Of a stretch of 64,000 nt of DNA, positions 41,676 to 55,571 are shown one piece after another. Every line of letters begins with the position of its first letter. Positions within the stretch are counted from its first letter, which is position 1. Both the position numbers and the translations under genes were made by a program. The notes under the pieces were generated by a model. It was not told where the DNA came from and did no database searches. It saw nothing but the letters and a program-made list of their open reading frames with translations. The DNA lies in NCBI GenBank assembly GCA_029945375.1, contig CM057057.1, positions 5,332,001-5,396,000 on the forward strand. The letters are read 5' to 3'. This DNA is from Agaricus subrufescens. Its lineage: Eukaryota > Basidiomycota > Agaricomycetes > Agaricales > Agaricaceae.

Positions 41676-44600
41676 ATCTCGGAAGTGTCCTAAGCCTCAA
41701 TACCGCCGTTACGGTATTTCCCATCGGGTTTCCGCACCCCTTTGTTCAATATTGTCACAAGTTGCACTATTCTATGACATCTACAATAGATGAGCAGGTC
41801 GATGAGCATGGTTGTGTAAATTTAATCGTCCACACTTCACCGTTTTGACGCCATCTGGACAGTCGATTGATACGTACTTTAAATGATACAGCACACGAAC
41901 TCCGAGGTCCTTGAATAGGCTGTAATACTTGTCACTGGTCACCACTTGGACAGGGCTAGCGGCAAAACACCGTGACAACCATGGAAGCATCTTCAAGGGC
42001 AAAATTTTCTTCTTTATTCCTTTTTGCATTTTGATATATTGTAACATAAATGCTACCTTTATCCCTCTCACCCCTCCTCTCTTCTGACCATTTGAATTAA
42101 GCAAACTCGCACGATGCCACGCCAGTCCCAACTCTGTTGAACTCCGTTAATAGCACCGTCATCCGATGTAACCGTCATTGCGCCGCACTTCACTCACACA
42201 TAATTATTATCACCGTGCAGTCGCCGTGCGCTGCATTTGAGATAGTACCGGCTCCAAAATGTCATATTACATGTCATAAGAGCCGGTGTTTTTTTTTCAC
42301 GAGCTTGCAGGGTAACATAGACTAACTTTTGGGCTTAGACCGTTAAGCGGATTCTTCTTACGAATGGATCTTAAACCTTCATCGCTGTCAGCGATAATAA
42401 CATTAGCCCGAAAGTGACCCAAACGTTCGACTCAGAACTCCACAGTGCATCATAAGCTCATCATCACCGTCAGTGGATCATCAACTATGATCATCAAGCA
42501 CCCGGAGAGACCATAAGATTGGCTTATGCGAGTATCTTCTAACTCATCAATCGCCTTTTCGGCTGAAATTCAATGTCTGACGCAAGGCGCCAACTTCCAG
42601 GTCACCATCACCACCACCACCCCATCATCATCAGTTACTCTGGAATGACACAGATAATAAACGCCGTCCATACGGACCTACGTGACCTGTGCGATTCCAC
42701 AAGATTTGAACACAAAAACAAAAGCGGTGCACAACAGCAACCTATTTTCGTCTAGATTCTTACTCCAATTGAGATGAGAGTAAGCACTGTGCGGATTTAG
42801 GATTGAACAATCGCTTCTCTGAAAGGAATGCTCCCTCCGTGATTAACCAGTTTCAGTAAAAAGGTCCCCTTTAGAACCGATTTGTCACATGTTACAAGTA
42901 ACTTGTAGCTCATTGCGTCACTGGCCCTTTCGACGGTCCTTAGCGGGACCTTTTTGCCTCGTCCTTTCAATCTACACATGCCCAAACGCTATCTTCCTCT
43001 TCTTTTTTCATCCGTGTTCAGTTTCAATTTCCCTCACCTGCGGCACCCTGAAAGACATTTTCGGAGATAGTACACGCGCCTACGCTTTCTTTTTTGTACA
43101 GCTGAATAGAAAAAAGAAAAATTAGCCAGCACCCTGAAATCTTAAATTATAAGTTTATCTTGTTGTCCCGGTGCTCCTAGAAGCATCGCCCAGTATACCT
43201 TGAATACAAGGTGAACCGTAAGATATCCATTCCGCCGCCAGTTTCGAGCTTAACAATCATCAATTTTTGATCGCATACTGACGCCCCCGTTAATGTGAGC
43301 TTCTCAGCCTTCCGGATGAGGTTATAATCATGGGCAAGTAATGGGTAAGCAGTTTGGTTAGTAGGGAAAAATTTCCTACCCCTCTACTACTTCTCCATCA
43401 AGGTATACCCAGATAGGTGAGGTTAATGCTAGGAGTCACAATTGCCAAGACACCGTCCAATTACTACATCCTCTTAATGGGTTCCCAGTCAGTTTTCGCC
43501 TTCCGATCCATCAACATGCATCAGGAATTTCCTGGAAAACTATGAAATTACAATAGTCCCGACGCGTCGGCCGAACGGTCTACATTACATTCCTCGACTT
43601 AGACCGATACACTATACAGTATCGGCGTCACTCACCCTATGTATCAAAACCAGATTGTCACTATTGAAGTTTATTTTACATTCTTAGGACTCCGCATTAG
43701 AACAAATATCCGCTTTTTTCACTCAACAGCCACTGCTCACGATCATGCGTGTTTGTTTGTCATTTTCCGCCCGAAAAGCTAGACAACCAATCTCCGTGGC
43801 GTTCAACCAAGTTCCATGGGGCTCTCAAATGCGCTAGATCCAATATATCCTTTTTATACATTTTTACTCGTATCCTCGTCCACGATCATCGTTCCTTTTT
43901 TTTTATAAAAAAAAAAAAAAAAGTTCACCCTATTTCATGGGTCCCTCCTCCCATTTAGTCAAGGCAGCAATCATGACTCACCAACTTGCATTCCTTCGCT
44001 TAAAAATTAAGACGTCTAAAGGAACTCCGACTGTCCCGAATCTATCATTGACGGCGGTACCGCCAAAATTGATCGCAGGTCTTTCGAAAGAAGGCAACAA
44101 AGGCAACTGTTAACAGCTGTCAGCCGTTGTCCCTTCTTTCACCAGAAAACAACTTCGTGTACAGATTCTTCCCAAGACATCGCACACAATCCAGGTACTG
44201 GACTCAAAGAATTTTACATACAATCCCAAAATAACTTTTTTGTTTTTGATGAACCTGTGATCATGATGATGAATGCTTTTCCCTCCTATAAATAAAAACG
44301 ACATGGGCTGTGGGCTGTGGTGAGCGAAGCAAGTTTTCGCACGATACCAAAAAGGGAGGATGCTTTTGGAAATAAACAATTGCTCGATTCCATCAGAGAG
44401 GGCGATACGCGATGGCATGACAATAACGAACTTGATAGAATAACGGTAAAGATCCACTGCACCAAACTCGGAACCCTATTCCTCATCACTGATTTGCTAT
44501 GTTTGAGATACCTAAACATACATGTGGTAACATGTTTTGTTTTATATCGTAATGATCATGATATAAACTTCATGCACCAACTATCCCACATACAGCCGTC

Positions 44601-45446
44601 GCCGTATCTGAAAAACAAGGCAGTTGGCTATGACAAAAGTTGATGGTTACAAAACAATCATCTCACTATCCAACGACGCAACGATCAACCTAGCGGACAC
44701 ACAAACGGACGGACAAGATTGTTTTGATTTCAAGCATGCCACGCCACAAAGGACCGTCTTGCGGCGTGGAAGGCCGCTGCCATTGGTCGCGCTCAAACAA
44801 TTCCAAGTACGTACAAGGCAGGATTGACATGATCCAACAAGGCTCATGGAAGACCGAGAGAAGCGGCATCCCAATAGTCCCTGACCGACGACCGAGCTCT
44901 CTGTACTTATCGTTCCGCCGTACCCAGATGCCGTATCACTTGCTTTATAAGCAACATTCCAACTATCTAATTACTTGCTCTCTACCAAAATAACGAATAT
45001 GTAACGTAACATACGATGGTTGTGACGGGGTAACTTGTAAATGCACGATTCAAAAAAGAATTGAGTACGTATGGTATATATATGAATGGGATGCCGGGTA
45101 GTGTATGAAATATGCAAAAAGAAAAAAAAAAGAATTTGCGGTTGCGACGTGTGACACAAAGTAAGAATGGATTGAAATGAAAGCGTCATAAACGGCATTA
45201 GGCATGAACAAGACTGAAGATGCAAGAAATAAAGGTGTTGTGCAGTCGTTAGAGAGAACGAATTATGCAATGCAAAGAAAAACGTGGGTGATGATCAAGA
45301 TGTACAAAATAAAAATTAAGAATGTTCAATGTGAACCAAAAAGCAGAGAAGAGGATAATTTAAAGTCCCGGGAAACTGCGAACTTATAGCATACCAATAA
45401 AAATTACAGTTGATCATGTCTCATGCGATCGTGAAGAAGAAAATTT
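41676..45446. other. Long stretch without recognised genes
   Basis: AT-rich sequence with poly(A/T) runs (for example 43898-43922) and a caccatcaccaccacc run near 42604-42620. Open frames at 41781-42131 (minus), 44317-44643 (plus) and 44624-44827 (plus) show no family motif. The right end is the 3' region of the cyclin gene. Confidence 0.4.
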
Positions 45447-48408
45447 TCAGCGTCCGAAATTGAGGGAGCCATTCGAGTAAGTGTTAAACCCAGTATAACC
45501 ATACCCGCCCCGCCCGGCGACGCTAGTGGCGGTTGGGACCGAGTAGTACTGCATTTGATGCACGCCTGGCGGTCCAGCATTGGCAAATGGAGCAGCAGGT
45601 ACACCAGGACTATCGTATTGCTGTGGCGCAGTCTTCTGATGTTGGGCCTGAGCTTGCGCGTAAGCCAGTTGCTCCCGAACCGCATTGGCAGTAGGACCCG
45701 AAGTATACTGCGAGTAACCAGCAGGAGGTAGTGACGATTCATTCAAGTGATTCGGTGGGCTATATCGTCTGGGATCAATTGCGGGACTGGCGTACGCCGA
45801 AGCACAAGAACGTTCATAGCCGTAGTTGTTGGCACCAGCGAGAGAAGAATAGGGCGAAGTACCACGTCCCCGGTTCCCATAACCGCCGTAAGGAGATCCT
45901 CGATCTGCACGAGAATGGCAGGTTGCGTTCCTGGGAGCGAGGGTAATAGGAGATGTTGACGTAGAGGTCGCGGGTGTAGGCGGACTGAGCTTGGGATAGG
46001 GATTTCGGCCTTGTGGTTTCCTAGTGGGCTGAGATGATATCGGAACTTGCGAAGGAAGGGCAGGTTCGGAGTGATCGTAGTATTTCTGAGACGGGGCCTG
46101 CGTTTGACTGGGAATCTGCCGAGGCTGATAGGGATCCGAGGAAGGTGCATACCCTTGAGTCCGTTCCACCTCGAATCTGACAGCGTCAAAGTGCCTTCCG
46201 ATGTTCTCGATGGCAGGACTGGTTCTTGCACTTTGAGTATGCCCAGTAAAAGTAGAATGAGAAGGTGGAGCATGCACAACTAATGATGGCGCGTAAGGTT
46301 GTTGAGGACCATTGACGGGATGAGTGGTGGCACCATTGGAGGGTACATAGGGCATATACGCATAGTCGCTGTAGCGGATAGTCGATGCTGGTGCGGGCCT
46401 GTGCACACGTAGCCGAGCCTTTCGTTGCCGTTCTCTCTCTCTTTCACGCTCATTTTCACGTTCCCTCTCCTTTTCGGCCGCGAGTTGCCTTTCTCTCTCT
46501 AGTTCCCTTTCCCTCTCGAGCTCGAGCTCACGTTCTTGTTCCAAAGCTATCTCACGTGAAATCTCATATGTGTCTTGATACATAGGAGAAGGTGGTCGCG
46601 ACGGACCCGTCGGGATATCTTCGGGAGGGGAACAAGCGAGTGTGTAGAAGTACAGATTCTATGGACAAAAGTCATAAGCACGGGAAAAATTAAACAAGAT
46701 AGATGCACTGGTAGTCTTACCTTGGGAACCTCATGTCGTCGCGAGTCGTCCATGGAATATGAGAAGGGTTGCACTAAAGCTGTCATTCTCGTCTGCCTCT
46801 TGCGTTCCTGTTCTTTTTCGCGCTCAAGTTCGCTAGGCATCGGTCCAAGCGCGGAGCTGAGCGAGCTAGAAGTGGAAGTATATGCTGCAGAAGTGGAGGG
46901 AGGAGGGACAGGGCCGGCTGAATCTAAATTCATCTTGGCAAAACCCAGTAATGGCAGGTTATCTAGCGGTGAGCTAGAATGAGACAAAGGCCGTTGGTCG
47001 TGAGGAATCTGGAGAGTTATTCCCGGTCGTTGGTGGGAAACATGTTGAGTGGATGTAGTGATAGGCGGGAGGACATCCATGGCGGAAACTCCAGTCTTCT
47101 TTGTCGGTACTTGGGAGAAGGTAGCCGAAGTTGGTGAAAAGGCGGTAGCCGCGGAACGCTTCAATGAAGATGGAGCGGGAGACGGGGAATACGTATACGA
47201 AGGTGGCCTATAGTTATGTGAAGGCGGTGGGTGTATTGAAGATGCCGAAGGGGAGCCAGACGGGTGCAAATGTGGTTGAATGGGAGGTAGCTGATGCAAA
47301 ACGGGTTGGGAGGCAAGTTGGGATGGGTGCGAGTGGCGAAACACAGGTGATGTCGAGCGGGCCCTCTGCGTGTGCTGTATCTGTGAGGTACAGCTTGGAA
47401 GAACGCAACCATTGTTACCAGGCGTCCGATAATACCTCGTCCTCCCAGGCGTATGCGTATGACCATGTACAGCAGCCCGCCCCATCTGTCTCCGCCTCCT
47501 TTTCTGTTGATCTCTCGCTCTGAGCATATCTCTCTCTTTTGCCATGACGAGACCCTTCAAAAGGTTCAGCCATGCCTCATATGTAGCCTTGTCAACGTAG
47601 AGGTTGTAATCAATGCCCTGTAGAAAATCCTTCTCCATTTGGTTGATGGCCTTCAAATCCATACAGGAGACGTCAGCCCAAGTCTTGTTAGTGTAAGTGT
47701 TACTTAAAACAAGTCAGGACGGAATTATATTTGAAAACAGTAGTGATGACGTACTCGTCAAGGAACTTGTTGGCCATCATGAGCGCTGCGACTGCTACCC
47801 GAAACTCGCTCTCAGACGAACCGTAGGCACCAGTGTTCGCCTTGACCTTGTATATGTAGTGCAACGAAAGGACGATAACAGATTGTGATACTTGAGTCGT
47901 CTCTAGGAGCTTGTGAACAAAGGCCACAAAGCCTGGGGAGACATTGAGTTGGCGCGAATTGGTAGTTAGAGGCTGAGGCCGGGAGGTAGGGGGAAGTGCT
48001 GAATTGGGAGGCGAGTTACTTGGGCTTGGGTATGCATTCGCGCCTGACAAAGTGGATATATGCGCACTGGGAGAGGCGGGGGAGTTCGCGTGCCAAAGGT
48101 AGCAGATCATCTCGCAAGTTTTCTCTGCTAGGAAGTGGGAAGAGCGTGATCTCGTAAAGTCGAGCCAGTCGACGTGATGTGGTGTCGTTTGTTTCGAGGG
48201 TGCCATGTCGGAATCGCGGACATCGTCTGGGGGAGTGACTGGGCCACTGTGAGCACGAGAAGATAAATGTATGCGTAGACTTACGGGGCTGCATGTCGAG
48301 GGAGGCGATGGGGGGAAGGGTGGTGGTGGTGGTTGTTGTTCGGGAGTGAAAGGTCGATGTGTATGGCGGCGTCGGTGGCGCGTGCACGGTGTTGTGTACG
48401 GCGAGCAT
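45447..48408 (-). CDS. PHO80/PCL-like cyclin with long low-complexity C-terminus
   Basis: Exons 48408-48285, 48238-47755, 47702-46721 and 46658-45447 with GT-AG introns of 46, 52 and 62 nt; 2802 nt, 933 residues, in frame. The cyclin fold spans about residues 75-260: FLAEKTCEMICYLW, then a Ser/Pro insert, FVHKLLETTQVSQSVIVLSL, VAALMMANKFLDDNTYTNKTW and MDLKAINQMEKDFLQGIDYNL. This is the order of the Pho80/Pcl cyclin family, which activates Pho85-type kinases in nutrient and cell-cycle control. The remaining 650 or so residues are disordered. They are rich in Pro, Ser, Tyr and Gln and contain an E/R-rich helix (ALEQERELELERERELER) near the start of exon 4. I chose the ATG at 48408 because it splices in frame into the cyclin exon; another open frame upstream at 48485 does not. 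Confidence 0.82.
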
Positions 48409-48868
48409 GGTGAATGTGGATGTATGCGCCGTAGGGGTATAAAAGGCGGATATTGATTTTTCATTTGGTGGAAGGAGAGTTGCATAATCGCATCATGCTC
48501 CGTTCGGAGGATGTGACAGCCCTCAGATCCGCGTCACGCCATCAGATTTGGCCGCAAACCAACCAGCCCGTCTGTCGTCCGCCCGGTGGCTCGGTTTTTG
48601 CCCGGCCCAGTCACGCACGGGGATTCCCCAGGGATTCCCCATAGCCTTTCCCTTATCTCCGCACGTGATCTACTTCCCACTGTGCTTCCCGTTCCTTCGC
48701 TTGAGGCCTGAGAGCTGCTGCAGGCTTTCCGCTGCCCCAGCCAGGCCTCGGCGCCAAGCTCGGCGCGCCAAACGAATCGGAGTTTTCGAGTTATTTATTT
48801 ATTTATTACGTCTTCGCAGGCCTGTCCGCCCAGTGCTACAACATCAACATCAGTCAAGCACAACAGCC
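48409..48868. promoter_or_regulatory. Upstream region of the cyclin gene, with TTTA microsatellite
   Basis: Likely promoter of the cyclin gene and possibly of a divergent plus-strand gene starting at 48869. It contains a ttat/ttta repeat at 48791-48808 and a tataaaag box at 48439-48446 near the cyclin start, which would have to lie in the leader or act on the other strand. Confidence 0.35.
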
Positions 48869-49111
48869 ATGGCCAGTCTTCTCAATATGATTAATGCTCC
48901 TCATCTCGAGGTAACCGTAATTTTGGCATTCTGGCATATCGGAAAAGGAAATCTCACCTGCAATTATTACCCTTGAACCACAAGCAGGAACGAATGCACT
49001 AAGAACACCACGTTAGGTGTTACTGTCAATCACACCCATTCACTACTGATATCTCCTTTGTATCTACCCAAATTTTCTCCAGCTTCCATCCCTCTCCGCC
49101 TCCGAGTACCG
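48869..49111 (+). CDS. Possible 5' exons of an unidentified gene
   Basis: ATG at 48869 in good context (cagccATGg) encodes MASLLNMINAPHLE and ends at a gtaacc donor (48911). An acceptor at 49081-49082 would join LPSLSASEYR, ending at a perfect gtaagc donor (49112). The start looks like those of fungal transcription factors, but I found no convincing next exon. It may be a short or broken gene. Low confidence. Confidence 0.28.
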
Positions 49112-52100
49112 GTAAGCGAGGATTTAGAGATGCCTCGAGTTGTCATCATTTGCACGCCCTCCTGTCTTCACGTCACCAAGTAACCAAGTGCACCTGGAAG
49201 GCAGGGATTAAGAGCTGATAGAACAAAGGCATATTCTTCCGGCCAGGATCGCCGTCCTCTGAGTCTCGAGAGAACAGCGACGCACATCAAGGTTTCTCTA
49301 CGTGCCAACTCGACTGCGACTGGCAGAGTGTTCCCGATGTCCGTGCCACAAAGCGATTTGTTCAAAGGGGTTTAAGTGTTCTCACCTCCCTGTACGGTAA
49401 TCCATTATTCTGAACACACAAGACTGGCTTCTTAGTTCTCGACGCCACTGAGTCAGCCTGGATAACCCGTTTTTGGGTTAGCCAACAAAAACAGAAAAAT
49501 TTAAAATCAAAATTAAACTCATAAAAAGCGAACAAGAAAGCCGAACCGCTGGCCGGTCCCTTTCCCTATATGGACAGACCTTCCATAACAACGTATGTAC
49601 CTCAGTTCAGAAACATCCGACTGGTCACAAAAATGGAAAGCAGAACAACTATCACAAGGAACGATCCGAAATAAGCAGCGCACGCACTTCGATACAAGCG
49701 CCCACCCTCCCTGACTTCCAAGATCAGATTTGGGTATCAGTGTTCTTGCCCATTAATCTCGTTGAACAAATCGATCCATCATGATCAACAACTTAAAATC
49801 TTCTTACGGCCTTACCCCCGCGAGGAGGAATCTGGGTCCAGATCTCCTCCTCCTCTCCAGATGCGACAACTGTATGAAGACAGGCCTCCCTCCCACGCTC
49901 CCCCTGCCGGAACCAGACCGGATAGATATTTATGTCAATATTTTCCCCGAGTGTTTCTAATATATCAGTTTTCCAATTAAAATTAAAAATTGTTTGGGTG
50001 TGGGTCCGTCTGAGCATGGGGCAAGCTGCCGACTCTGGGCGCACTTGCAGGACCATCCATCGTCTCAATTTTCACGAAATGCCGACTGCCGGCGAACCCT
50101 TACTAGATATGCCAGCGCCTCCTTTTATCCCCGTTGCTACACATAGCACTGCTTACATTGATTGACGCAGTTACATTTGGAGCTTAGCTGAAAGCAATAC
50201 ATCGTGACAGTTTCTGACGGAACTATCACCAAACTGGCCTACTGCCGCTTCTGATCTCCCAAACTCATTTGTCCGCCGAGCCCCAAAGTCGTACATGTCT
50301 CCTTGATTAAACACCCGGTTTGACCATTGATCATAGCTCTCAGACTCACAAGGCGGGAACATTCTAGAATGTTTCAATTATTTTTTTTTTAGTTGCTTCA
50401 AATTTTCTTTCACGATCTGGAACAATTTGAGCTGTCCAACAAAAACTCAGGGAATTCCATGCTCCCCATTTTCAACGCGCTCTCCTTAATTCCAAATATA
50501 AAGCCTCGGACCATGTGTCTTTTTTTTCCTCCTTTTGCCCACGCGACTAGGACGACGACAGTGGCTTCTTTTATTTTCTTGTCCTGCTTCGAACTGCGAC
50601 TGGCGAGGAAAAGGAGTGATTCAAATTTATTGATGACGATTGGATCATTATTTGATTGCCGAGTGCATTCGTGAATGATGTTTACGATTACTCACATTAG
50701 GAAGGAGGCCCAAATGTGGCAATGACTATAATCGCTGTGTTTTTCCTGACTCACTTTGTATTGTACTCGTAACAATTATGAAATGACCATTCACCTCATC
50801 AGGGGAGTGGTGCATATATGTATTTCCTGGCCGCACACTTATTCTAGTAAACGATAATTGAATAACGAGGGCTCAAGCACACTCCGTTAGTGCGGTTTGG
50901 TGATCGGCTCAGCCAGGCAACCCTAACATATCCCACCAACACATCGTACATTCTCTATTATGTATTCTCTCAGGTTCAGTCATGGGACAACATCAAAGCA
51001 AGCTACCGATGAGAATTATGCAAGTGGACACGAAATACCAAAGCTACGATTCCATTCCATTCTCAAAGTGTTAGAAATCTATCTCTCCTCTCGTACACAC
51101 CTTATTTCAAACAGATCGTGACAGGTTACACATGTTGTTATTGTAAACTGCCTCCGCTATCATGCTCCGTGACCTCTTTAAACGGTGTCACTCGAACCCT
51201 CATGGCACGCCGAACGCTAGTGTACAAAAACCGTGTGTACACATATACTTTTTTTACTCCGTGCCACTGAGCCGCCAAGTAGTATGCAAGTCTGTAACAT
51301 ATCATCGCATCATCACCGGAAAGACATACAACCACAAGTTTCACGTACCCATAGCTACCCTAGTGAACGATGACTTCGGACGTCTGTTTCATAGACGAAT
51401 ATAAGTCTTGTCGTCCCTAGGTTTTTTTTTTTATAATCGTGACGGCCGGAGTGGGTTTTGATTCCCATCAAGCAGCGTAAACAATAACAATTGCCCTTCA
51501 GTCAATTGAATGCCACTTTAGGTGGCTTTAGTCCGTTAACCTTGCATTGAGTCAAGCCTCCATCCAAGTTCTGTCTGAAGGCCCATCTAACACAAAATCA
51601 CCGCTCTCCGTTTCACCCGGAAACCGTTGAAACCGTTGTACTGTAATGTGATTAATGATGACATCGCTAACGACCAATTCTGTACCTTAAGGTAACGCAT
51701 AATGCATTGGCATAATAACTGTGGTAACACCACTCTAAAAAACCCGTCGCTCACTTGCTCCAGGCACGTCTATACACACCCTTGAGTTGACTCTGGTTTG
51801 AGCCCAGCCCACGGCTGGAAGGTGATTAGTTTTTGCCTCTCGAGCATGTCACTTAGGTTCACAAGCCTTTTTATGCCTTGGGTGAAGGAAACATCTCTCG
51901 ATCAATTCACCCCGGGTCTTGAGTATCTCCTCAGTTATTTATTGAACCAGTTAATTACTGATTGATCTCGCCCGGAGCGCGCGTTGAAGGAAACCAAATA
52001 AATACGATGAAAGGGTCTGTGATATACGGCTATATCCGTGCTACATTTCCACTAATTTTTTCCGTGTCACACCGAAGCGCTTCGACCAAGTCGCGTGTAA

Positions 52101-55100
52101 TCACTTTAAAATGATTTCTCCGTTCAACAAAAGAAAAGGAAGGCAGAAGAATGAAGTGGAAGAATTGAGAAGAAAAATGAGAACCAGCGTGGGCTCATCT
52201 GGGACTCGTCGTATGAACGACTCAACGGACTTCCGATCGTAAAGGGTCTCCGGAGCAAGATATCTACCATTCTGCATACTACATAAACCCTTACTATCCG
52301 AGTCGCACAGACCTTGTGCGAGTAAAAATATCTCTTCCGAAGTGAGCCCTTATTTTTAAAGCAATAAATCACATTAGACGAGTATAGCCCCGCGGAGGAT
52401 AACCATCCGAGGGCGATGGATGAATTAGAAGCGTCCAGACACATTGGATACTCCTACGCAACATTATATACTCTACGTAGTTCGCAAGAGTAGCGGAGGT
52501 ACAAGAAACTTAGAGGAGACCCGAAGTAGGCAATTAGTCGTCGTCGTCATTGATGCATACTATGACCGAGTTCCGTATTGCTAGGCTACTTTCCATGAGG
52601 TCAGTCCGAGCTGAGGTTATTGGAACCCTGTGTTCTGAGTTGGTTGGACCGAAGTTCAAAGGTTGCTATACTGCATGCACTGCGGATTGTATGATATCTG
52701 TGTAGGCAAGGTTCCTTAAGGCACGGATCGTTAGACCTATGAAAACTGCTTGATTTCAAGTAGCATTAATCCTTCTCTGGCATATGCGTTTCGCCCGGAT
52801 TAATTGTACAGGTTTTAGTGACATTTACCTTACTGATGTACCGTAGGCTCAAGATCAACAATGTTCCGTCTCTTCCGAGGCGGTCCGAATCGTCTCGGTG
52901 GTATAGAGCATCAACCCGGATGCTACGTTTTTCTCCGATTTGTCGGTATATGCGAGCCCAGTGGCCGCGCTCAGCATTCCAGTAATAACCATCAGGGAGT
53001 TGGGTTCAATGGGTTGAGCTTCCGAGAGCTACGGTCCGAGATGCGACTCGGAGCTCTGGCAGCCTAAATATTTAATCTTGGAGTATAATTAAGAAATTTT
53101 TTGATACGTATATACAAATCTCCGGTTCAAGCATCAATCAAGTTCGAATTAGATACAGGTTAGTTGCGCGACGGTCATACAACTTTGCGTTTCGCTTTCG
53201 ATTATGGTAAGCTGCGAGGAGCTTTTTTCATTTATTACGTATTCACCATCGTCGGTCCGAAAATCAAAAAGACCGGAGGGCGGAGATAAAGTCTGGGAGA
53301 CAGCAAAATTGCAAACTAACTTTTGTAGTTCAAGGCCAGTGATATTGAGTAAGATGTATCATATAGCTCATGAGACGCATGACGTTTCGGCCGTTGGATA
53401 CTCCTTTTGGGTAGAAGGACGGCAGACAGACCGGATGCATCCAAGGAAACTGATTATGGAACACCTCGAATGTGTCTATTCTACTCCGACCTCCGACCTC
53501 CACCGACGACTAAGTATTGATAGGTCAAGCACCCCCTACCTGTTTTTGTCACTGGTATCTGGTTTGCGGAGTAACGTAAGCCATTGGATCAAAGACACTT
53601 TTATGGAACCAAAGGATTTGAGGTAAGCGATGAAACAATGGAGAAAACTTCAAAGTTATATCAGACCACATGTGTAGGGGCTTGAACTTTAAAGGATTGA
53701 AAGCAACCGAATTATAACAATAGGATAAGATGTTATGGCCTGTGTTTTTGGTTTCCATTACGAGATGAAGCAGTGGAGTATCCCCTTAGGTACCAACATC
53801 ACATTCTATCTCCCATGTTAACGGATATCGGCACATCGGGCGCGAGAAAAAGAAAAAAAAATTGAAAGATCCTGAAGATCATGATGCGAGTGATCATGCC
53901 CCGAATTGATGAAGGAGGGGTATTGTTACTATCACAATCATCATCACCGAGAAGAAGCATCCTACCGGCTGGTTGAGCACGCAGTGCACCTCCTGAAGGG
54001 GCCTCCCGTGATATTTCCGGCATAACGTGCTCGCGTGTGATGGGTTTGGTGTGAATGTTCATCAGTTTGTTGTCTGATACGGTTGATCAGTGGTTGATGT
54101 TCTCTTCGACCGGGCTGTCGGATAACACCGCGCGCTGTCACAGTGCATATGGTTTACGCGCGGCCTATACAGTATAAGAACTAAGCTGTACTTGACCGTC
54201 GGTCTTTTTTAAGGGTATCTTCTTACCTCGAGAAGCTTACTATGATTCTGATGAATCTTGTGGAGTCGAAATTCCCAGTCATCGGTGACCGAAGCCAATA
54301 GGAACACCACCAGTAGGAAACGCACTCGATGGTCCGGACATTGGAATGAACCTGAGTTGATGAGACTAAGGCGGGACTAAGGTAAACGCCTCTCCGACAA
54401 CGGGCTGGCTGGTTAATGAGCCGCCCCCAGTTGTTAACCACAGTCACTGATCCTGACACAATGTTGGGGAATACAAAAAGGGCATGCACCGACATTCTGA
54501 GACTGCGCCGCGAGAGTGTTCCATAGATAAAAATGTTCGCACAAGGGCTAGTGCATGGAGTTTGCCTAAACGGACGTACAGGAGCCCGTAGAAATCGTGC
54601 GCCACATGAAGAATGCTTTATAATTTGAGGGTTCCCACTGGAGTCCAAAGGGTAGGGATAAACCTGTAAAACCAATACTGAAACCCTAAAGGATTCAGAC
54701 CTTGCTGCTGTTTTCCTTGGGAGTAATGGAGCAGAAAGCCTTAGAATGTGTTTTGAGAACAGACCCTGTATGCCAGTGCAGGCCTCGGAGGAAGATCGTT
54801 TAGCTTCGGGGCTGAGGCTGAGACTGACCGAATAGGTTTGGTATTTTTATTCTGGTGCAGCTAACGAATATGCCTGTTCATTGAGCTGGGCAAAGGGCAT
54901 ACGGACCTTATTATTAATTGATTTCGGGTTGGGTGAGTGGGCACAGAGATCTTAATGACTGGGCATAGCAACAAACCTTGTTTGAGGTTTTGGGGGGTGT
55001 TGGAGAGGGTATAGCAGGTGGACATTGATCTATCAGTGATCTATCATCTTGGCCGACTTTTCTTAATTAGTTATCTGATCTTTTCATATCTCTAGGGTAG

Positions 55101-55571
55101 TAGTAGCTTATGAAGGCCTTACTGCTGTGTCCAAGGCTTACGTATGGAACGTATTTTACCGGTCATGTTGCCTGTTGGGCCTGTGCGCCTTGTTTGATAT
55201 AGCCGGTGCTGCGAGTTTCTCCATGCATCTGGGCCCAGCCCGTGAGGGTCCCATGAGTTCAATTCTCCGGTTGATGCCTCGGTTCTCCTGCCTTTGGCCG
55301 CACGAGGCAGGGACAAGTGGGCTGCGCAGGCTGTTCCAGGCCCCAGGACGCCCAACTCGCCGTGATATCGTGGCCAACATCTGCTGTGATCAGATTGGAT
55401 GCAGTGCACGGGCCTGTGGCACAACGCGCTTAGTCATCCGATTGTGAGAGAGTGGAGGTGACCGTTGTCGTCGTCAACGACACTCCCGCCCCCATCCCAC
55501 CGCCAGGGCTCGCCTGCCCACCGACCCCAGACCACACTCTCTCGTCCTCGTCCTTCCTTTCGACCACCACC
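49112..55571. other. Gene-poor 6.4 kb, nothing recognised
   Basis: Several open frames of 60-150 codons (52861-53067, 53204-53626 and 54223-54675, among others) have no signal peptide, TM pattern or family motif that I trust. There are A/T-rich runs at 50380-50390 and 51421-51432. No tRNA-like fold, tandem repeat array or transposon end is seen. It may hold non-coding RNA, large promoters or decayed genes. Confidence 0.4.

Noticed and set aside
47700..48485. Alternative cyclin start at 48485
   Set aside because: That frame reaches the cyclin exon only by translating the 46 nt intron. The ATG at 48408 joins in frame after a perfect GTAAGT donor.
51440..51482. Possible tRNA (gtgggttttgattcccat T-loop-like stretch)
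   Set aside because: No matching D-arm, anticodon arm or acceptor stem could be drawn.
54223..54675. 150-codon minus-strand open frame
   Set aside because: No signal peptide, domain, plausible splice context or family similarity that I can name; length is within chance for this composition.
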